The notes below the pieces were generated by a model. That model was not told where the DNA came from, ran no database searches, and was given only the letters and a program-made list of their open reading frames with translations. The position numbers were made by a program, and so were the translations under genes. From Ktedonobacterales bacterium (GTDB lineage Bacteria; Chloroflexota; Ktedonobacteria; Ktedonobacterales; JADMIN01), in contig JANWHL010000025.1 in NCBI GenBank assembly GCA_025450405.1, positions 1-22,611 of the forward strand: 22,611 nt of DNA, written 5' to 3'. This document shows positions 19,749-22,611 of this stretch, piece after piece; the stretch's first letter is position 1, and every line of letters starts with the position of its first letter.

Positions 19749-22611
19749 TTACACAGAGTCGCCTTGCCGCACGCGCGCGGCGAGCGCAGCCGTCTCGGGC
19801 GCGGGCGACGCCCCCAGCTCGCGCCGGAGCAGGTCCGCCAGATCTTCATAGGCGCGGAGTGCCTGGCTCCGCTCACCGAGGCGTGTCAGGCAGCGCATCA
19901 ACTCGCGGTGGGCGCGCTCCTGGTACGGGTCTATGGCTAGCAGCCGGCGATAGGTCTCCGCCGCGCGCGCGTGGGCCCCCGCCGCGACCTGGAGATGCCC
20001 CAGCAGCAGGAACGCTTCCCGCTGGCGCGCACGCAACTCCTCGCGCTTGCGCTCGAGCCACTCGCTTTCCCGCTCGCCGGCCAGGAAGTCGCCGCGATAG
20101 AGCTTGAGCGCCCGCTCCAGGTGCCGGATCGCCTGGGCGGAGTCGTCGCGTTGGGCACGCTTGGCCCGTTCCACATAGCCCTCGAAAATCTCCACGTCAA
20201 ACGCATAGTCCCGCGTTCGATTGAACTGGTAGCGGCCACGCTCGAAGACGATCCACTCGGGACCGCCGAGCGCGTGGCGCAGATGATGGAGCACCGGATG
20301 CAGTTGCGCGCGCAGCTGGGCCGGGTCGGCATCCGGCCAGAGCGCCAGGCCGATCTGTTCCTTGGTGGCGGAGTCGCGGCAGAGCAGATAGAAGAGCAGC
20401 TCGCGCGCCTGGCGGTACGTCCACTCCGAGGCGGCAACCGGCTCGTCGCCGCGGTACACGCGCGCCTCGCCCAGCGCGAGGACGGTCAGTGCGGGTCGAG
20501 GACGGTCCGCCGTCGAGGGGGCGGACGGCTCGTCGGCTGGGGCGACGAGAGCGGCGCTGGGTGCGGCGGGTGGGACCGCGGGAGTCGCGTTCGCGGCGAT
20601 GGATATGGCCACTGGCGCGGCGGGCGGTGCCGCCAGGGCCGGGCCGGCGTCGCGCGCGGCCTTCGGCGTGACGTCGCGCCCCGCAGCCCACGCCGCCGCG
20701 AACGCCTGGTCGTCGAGCAGCTCGTGGATCCGCGCCAGCCACCGGTCGTAGAATTCGCGGTCGATGGCCGGCAGCGGCGTGCCCACCCGCTCGCGCAGCG
20801 TTTCCGCCGTGCCCAGCCGCAGAGTCGCCGTCGCGGCGTCGCCGCGCGCGGCCGCCACCGCCGCCAACCCTTCGAGCGCCTCGGCCAGTCCCTCATCCTC
20901 GCCGAGCACGTCGCGCAGCGCGAAGCTCTCCAGGTAATAGGCCTCCGCGCGGGCGGGGTCGCCTTGCTCGTGCGCGGCGCGACCGAGAAAGCGCAGGGTG
21001 TGCGCCATCCCCCCCGCGTCGGCGATTTCGCGGCGCAGCTTCAGGCTCTCCCCGAGCCGTTCCTCGGCTGGTCCGTACTCCTGGCTCAAGAGCAGCGCAA
21101 TCCCGAGGTTGGTCAAGGCACCCGCGGTGTCGGGCAGATCGTCCGCCGCCCGCGCGCGCATGAGCGCCTCGGTGCAGAGCGCCCGCGCGCGGGGGATATA
21201 GCCCAGGTGCAGCGCGGTGAATCCCATGCTGTTCAGGCAGAGGATGACCGTGTGCTCCCGCCCGGTCTCCCAGCAAATCGGCAGACTCCGCTCGAAATAG
21301 TCCATCGCCCGCGCGTAGTCGCCGTGGCTGTGGGCGCGAAGGCCGACGCCAAGCAGGGCGATGGCGAGCCCCGGGCGGTCGTTCAGCGCCTGGTAGAGCG
21401 CCAGCGCCTCCTCGAGGAGCGGAGACGACGCGGCGTACCCTTGGTGGTGGAAGGTGAGGATCGCCAGGCCCTGGAGCACGCGCGCGCGGACCAGCGTCCC
21501 ATCGGGCAGCCTGGCGAGCGCCAGCTCGAGCCAGCGGCGACCCTCGGCCAGATAGCCCCGCAGGAGCCAGAACCGCCACAGCGACGCCACGAACTCACCA
21601 GCCTGCTCCGGCGCGCCGTGCTCCAGCGACCATCCGATGGCCGCGCGCAGGTTCTCGTGCTCGCGCTCCACGACGTTGAGCCACTGGTGCCGCACGTTGG
21701 CATCGAAGTCGATCCCGGCCCGCTGTGCCAGGTGTGCGTAATAGTCCGCGTGGCGTGAGCGGATGCCCACCTCCTCGCCCGCGGCTTCCAGCTTCTCGCG
21801 CGCGTACTGCCGGACTACCTCCAGCAGCCGATACCGGACCGCTCCGGCGTCTTCCTGGGTCACGACCAGCGATTTATCCACCAGGCGCCCGAGCACATCC
21901 AGCACGTCCACAGGCGCGCCGTCCCGCGCGCCGCACACACCCTCTACGGCTTCGAGCGCGAAATCGCCCGCGAAGACCGCCAGGCATCGAAAGAGCGCGG
22001 CTTCATCCGGCACGAGCAGCGCGTAACTCCAATCCAACGTCGCCCGAAGCGTCTGCTGCCGTGGCAGTGCCGCGCGCTGACCGCCACCGAGGACCTGAAA
22101 GGTCTGATCCAACCGCCCGGCAATCTGACTGACGCTCAACAGCCGCACCCGCGCGGCCGCCAATTCGAGCGCGAGGGGAATGCCATCCAGCTTGCGGCAG
22201 ACCCGCGCGACCTCGCGGACATTGGCGTCCGATACGGCGAACGCTGGCGCCACCGCCCGCGCGCGGTCGGCGAACAACGCGATCGCATCTGAACGTGTGA
22301 GCGCCGCCGTGTCGTCCAGATAACCAGCGGGCGGCACCGGGAGCGGCGCGACGGGCACAATCGTCTCGCCTGGGGTGCCCAGCGACTCACGGCTGGTCGT
22401 CAGGATCGTGAGGTCAGGGCACCGTTCCAGCAGTGTCCTCGCGAAAGGCGCGCAGTGATCCAGGAGATGCTCGCAGTTGTCGAAGACGAGCAGCCTCCGC
22501 CGCGGGGCCAGCGCCTCGACGAGCGTCTCCAGGATCGGGCGCCCTGGCTGCTCGACCACCCCACACGCGGCCGCGACCGCCTGGGGCACCAGCGCGCCAT
22601 CGGCAAGCGGC
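19749..22611 (-). CDS. BTAD/ATPase/TPR transcriptional regulator (N-terminus outside window)
   Basis: The frame stays open to the window edge, and codons before the GTG at 22589 read LADGAL, so this is the 3' part of a larger gene. Residue numbers count from that GTG. The order is: the end of an NB-ARC/STAND-type ATPase with a Walker B-like RLLVFDNCEHLLD (about 32-44), LTILTTSRESL and a CRKLDGIPLALELAAARVRL segment; a winged-helix region; TPR-like helical repeats (about 330-600); a Pro/Ala-rich linker (about 630-697); an OmpR-type winged helix (698-797, with WTYRQARELLFYLLC and ALWPDADPAQLRAQLHPVLH); and a BTAD domain (798-946). In SARP/AfsR-type regulators the DNA-binding and BTAD parts are usually N-terminal. 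It probably senses a signal through ATPase/TPR oligomerisation. The target genes are unknown. Confidence 0.88.
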   Translation of the reverse strand, partial: PLADGALVPQAVAAACGVVEQPGRPILETLVEALAPRRRLLVFDNCEHLLDHCAPFARTLLERCPDLTILTTSRESLGTPGETIVPVAPLPVPPAGYLDDTAALTRSDAIALFADRARAVAPAFAVSDANVREVARVCRKLDGIPLALELAAARVRLLSVSQIAGRLDQTFQVLGGGQRAALPRQQTLRATLDWSYALLVPDEAALFRCLAVFAGDFALEAVEGVCGARDGAPVDVLDVLGRLVDKSLVVTQEDAGAVRYRLLEVVRQYAREKLEAAGEEVGIRSRHADYYAHLAQRAGIDFDANVRHQWLNVVEREHENLRAAIGWSLEHGAPEQAGEFVASLWRFWLLRGYLAEGRRWLELALARLPDGTLVRARVLQGLAILTFHHQGYAASSPLLEEALALYQALNDRPGLAIALLGVGLRAHSHGDYARAMDYFERSLPICWETGREHTVILCLNSMGFTALHLGYIPRARALCTEALMRARAADDLPDTAGALTNLGIALLLSQEYGPAEERLGESLKLRREIADAGGMAHTLRFLGRAAHEQGDPARAEAYYLESFALRDVLGEDEGLAEALEGLAAVAAARGDAATATLRLGTAETLRERVGTPLPAIDREFYDRWLARIHELLDDQAFAAAWAAGRDVTPKAARDAGPALAAPPAAPVAISIAANATPAVPPAAPSAALVAPADEPSAPSTADRPRPALTVLALGEARVYRGDEPVAASEWTYRQARELLFYLLCRDSATKEQIGLALWPDADPAQLRAQLHPVLHHLRHALGGPEWIVFERGRYQFNRTRDYAFDVEIFEGYVERAKRAQRDDSAQAIRHLERALKLYRGDFLAGERESEWLERKREELRARQREAFLLLGHLQVAAGAHARAAETYRRLLAIDPYQERAHRELMRCLTRLGERSQALRAYEDLADLLRRELGASPAPETAALAARVRQGDSV

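Noticed and set aside
19971..21758. 595-residue plus-strand open frame opposite the regulator
   Set aside because: The minus strand has an intact regulator with recognisable domains; the opposite frame is a codon-bias shadow.
1..22611. tRNA genes, CRISPR arrays, insertion sequences
   Set aside because: I saw no T-loop plus anticodon-arm pattern, no regularly spaced repeats with unique spacers and no transposase-like protein or matched terminal repeats.

Overview
This is a strongly GC-rich bacterial chromosomal window with short intergenic gaps and many Ala/Gly/Pro/Arg-rich proteins. Several families together suggest a Chloroflexota (Thermomicrobia-like or related) genome: RsmD with an APPQ motif, a DIP1984 protein, a DUF4432 protein, a Uma2 pseudogene, small antitoxin-like proteins and a BTAD/ATPase/TPR regulator. 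This placement is an inference from protein style, not a phylogeny. I see no rRNA, tRNA, CRISPR array, insertion sequence or phage module.

Layout, left to right. (1) 1-3.7 kb, accessory: a possible gene tail, a PLP-dependent decarboxylase (346-1722), two small antitoxin-like genes that converge and overlap (1778-2098 +, 1990-2223 -), a cupredoxin lipoprotein (2584-3039) and a Uma2 gene broken by two in-frame stops (3056-3667 -). (2) 3.7-7.3 kb, a minus-strand operon: DUF2171/PRC-barrel-like protein, a 609-residue low-complexity protein, rsmD and a helix-turn-helix protein. The last three are joined by overlapping stop and start codons. (3) 7.7-12.8 kb, plus strand: a four-helix membrane protein with a coiled coil, a PKD-repeat surface protein, a DUF4432 sugar-epimerase-fold protein and a DIP1984 protein. 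The DIP1984 gene lies behind a perfect consensus sigma-70-type promoter inside an inverted repeat. (4) 12.8-13.3 kb, a convergent intergenic region with several hairpins in a row. (5) 13.3-15.2 kb, minus strand: a PAS histidine kinase without membrane helices, followed by a single-domain CheY-like response regulator. (6) 15.7-18.1 kb, plus strand: an NlpC/P60 peptidase with SH3-like domains, overlapping by 4 bp a beta-lactamase-fold serine hydrolase, then a gamma-carbonic-anhydrase-fold protein. (7) 18.2-22.6 kb, minus strand: a cupin, a SnoaL-like protein and a large regulator cut by the window edge.

Working together: the clearest functional pairs are the kinase and response regulator, and the NlpC/P60 peptidase and serine hydrolase. 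That pair is likely a peptidoglycan-peptide module, and both proteins lack visible export signals. The operon in (2) couples a 16S rRNA methyltransferase to proteins of unknown role. The most unusual items are that operon, the hairpin-rich region at 12.8-13.1 kb, the promoter/operator/leader of the DIP1984 gene, and the C-terminal position of the DNA-binding/BTAD module in the regulator. Nothing here is a clear new defence or mobile system.
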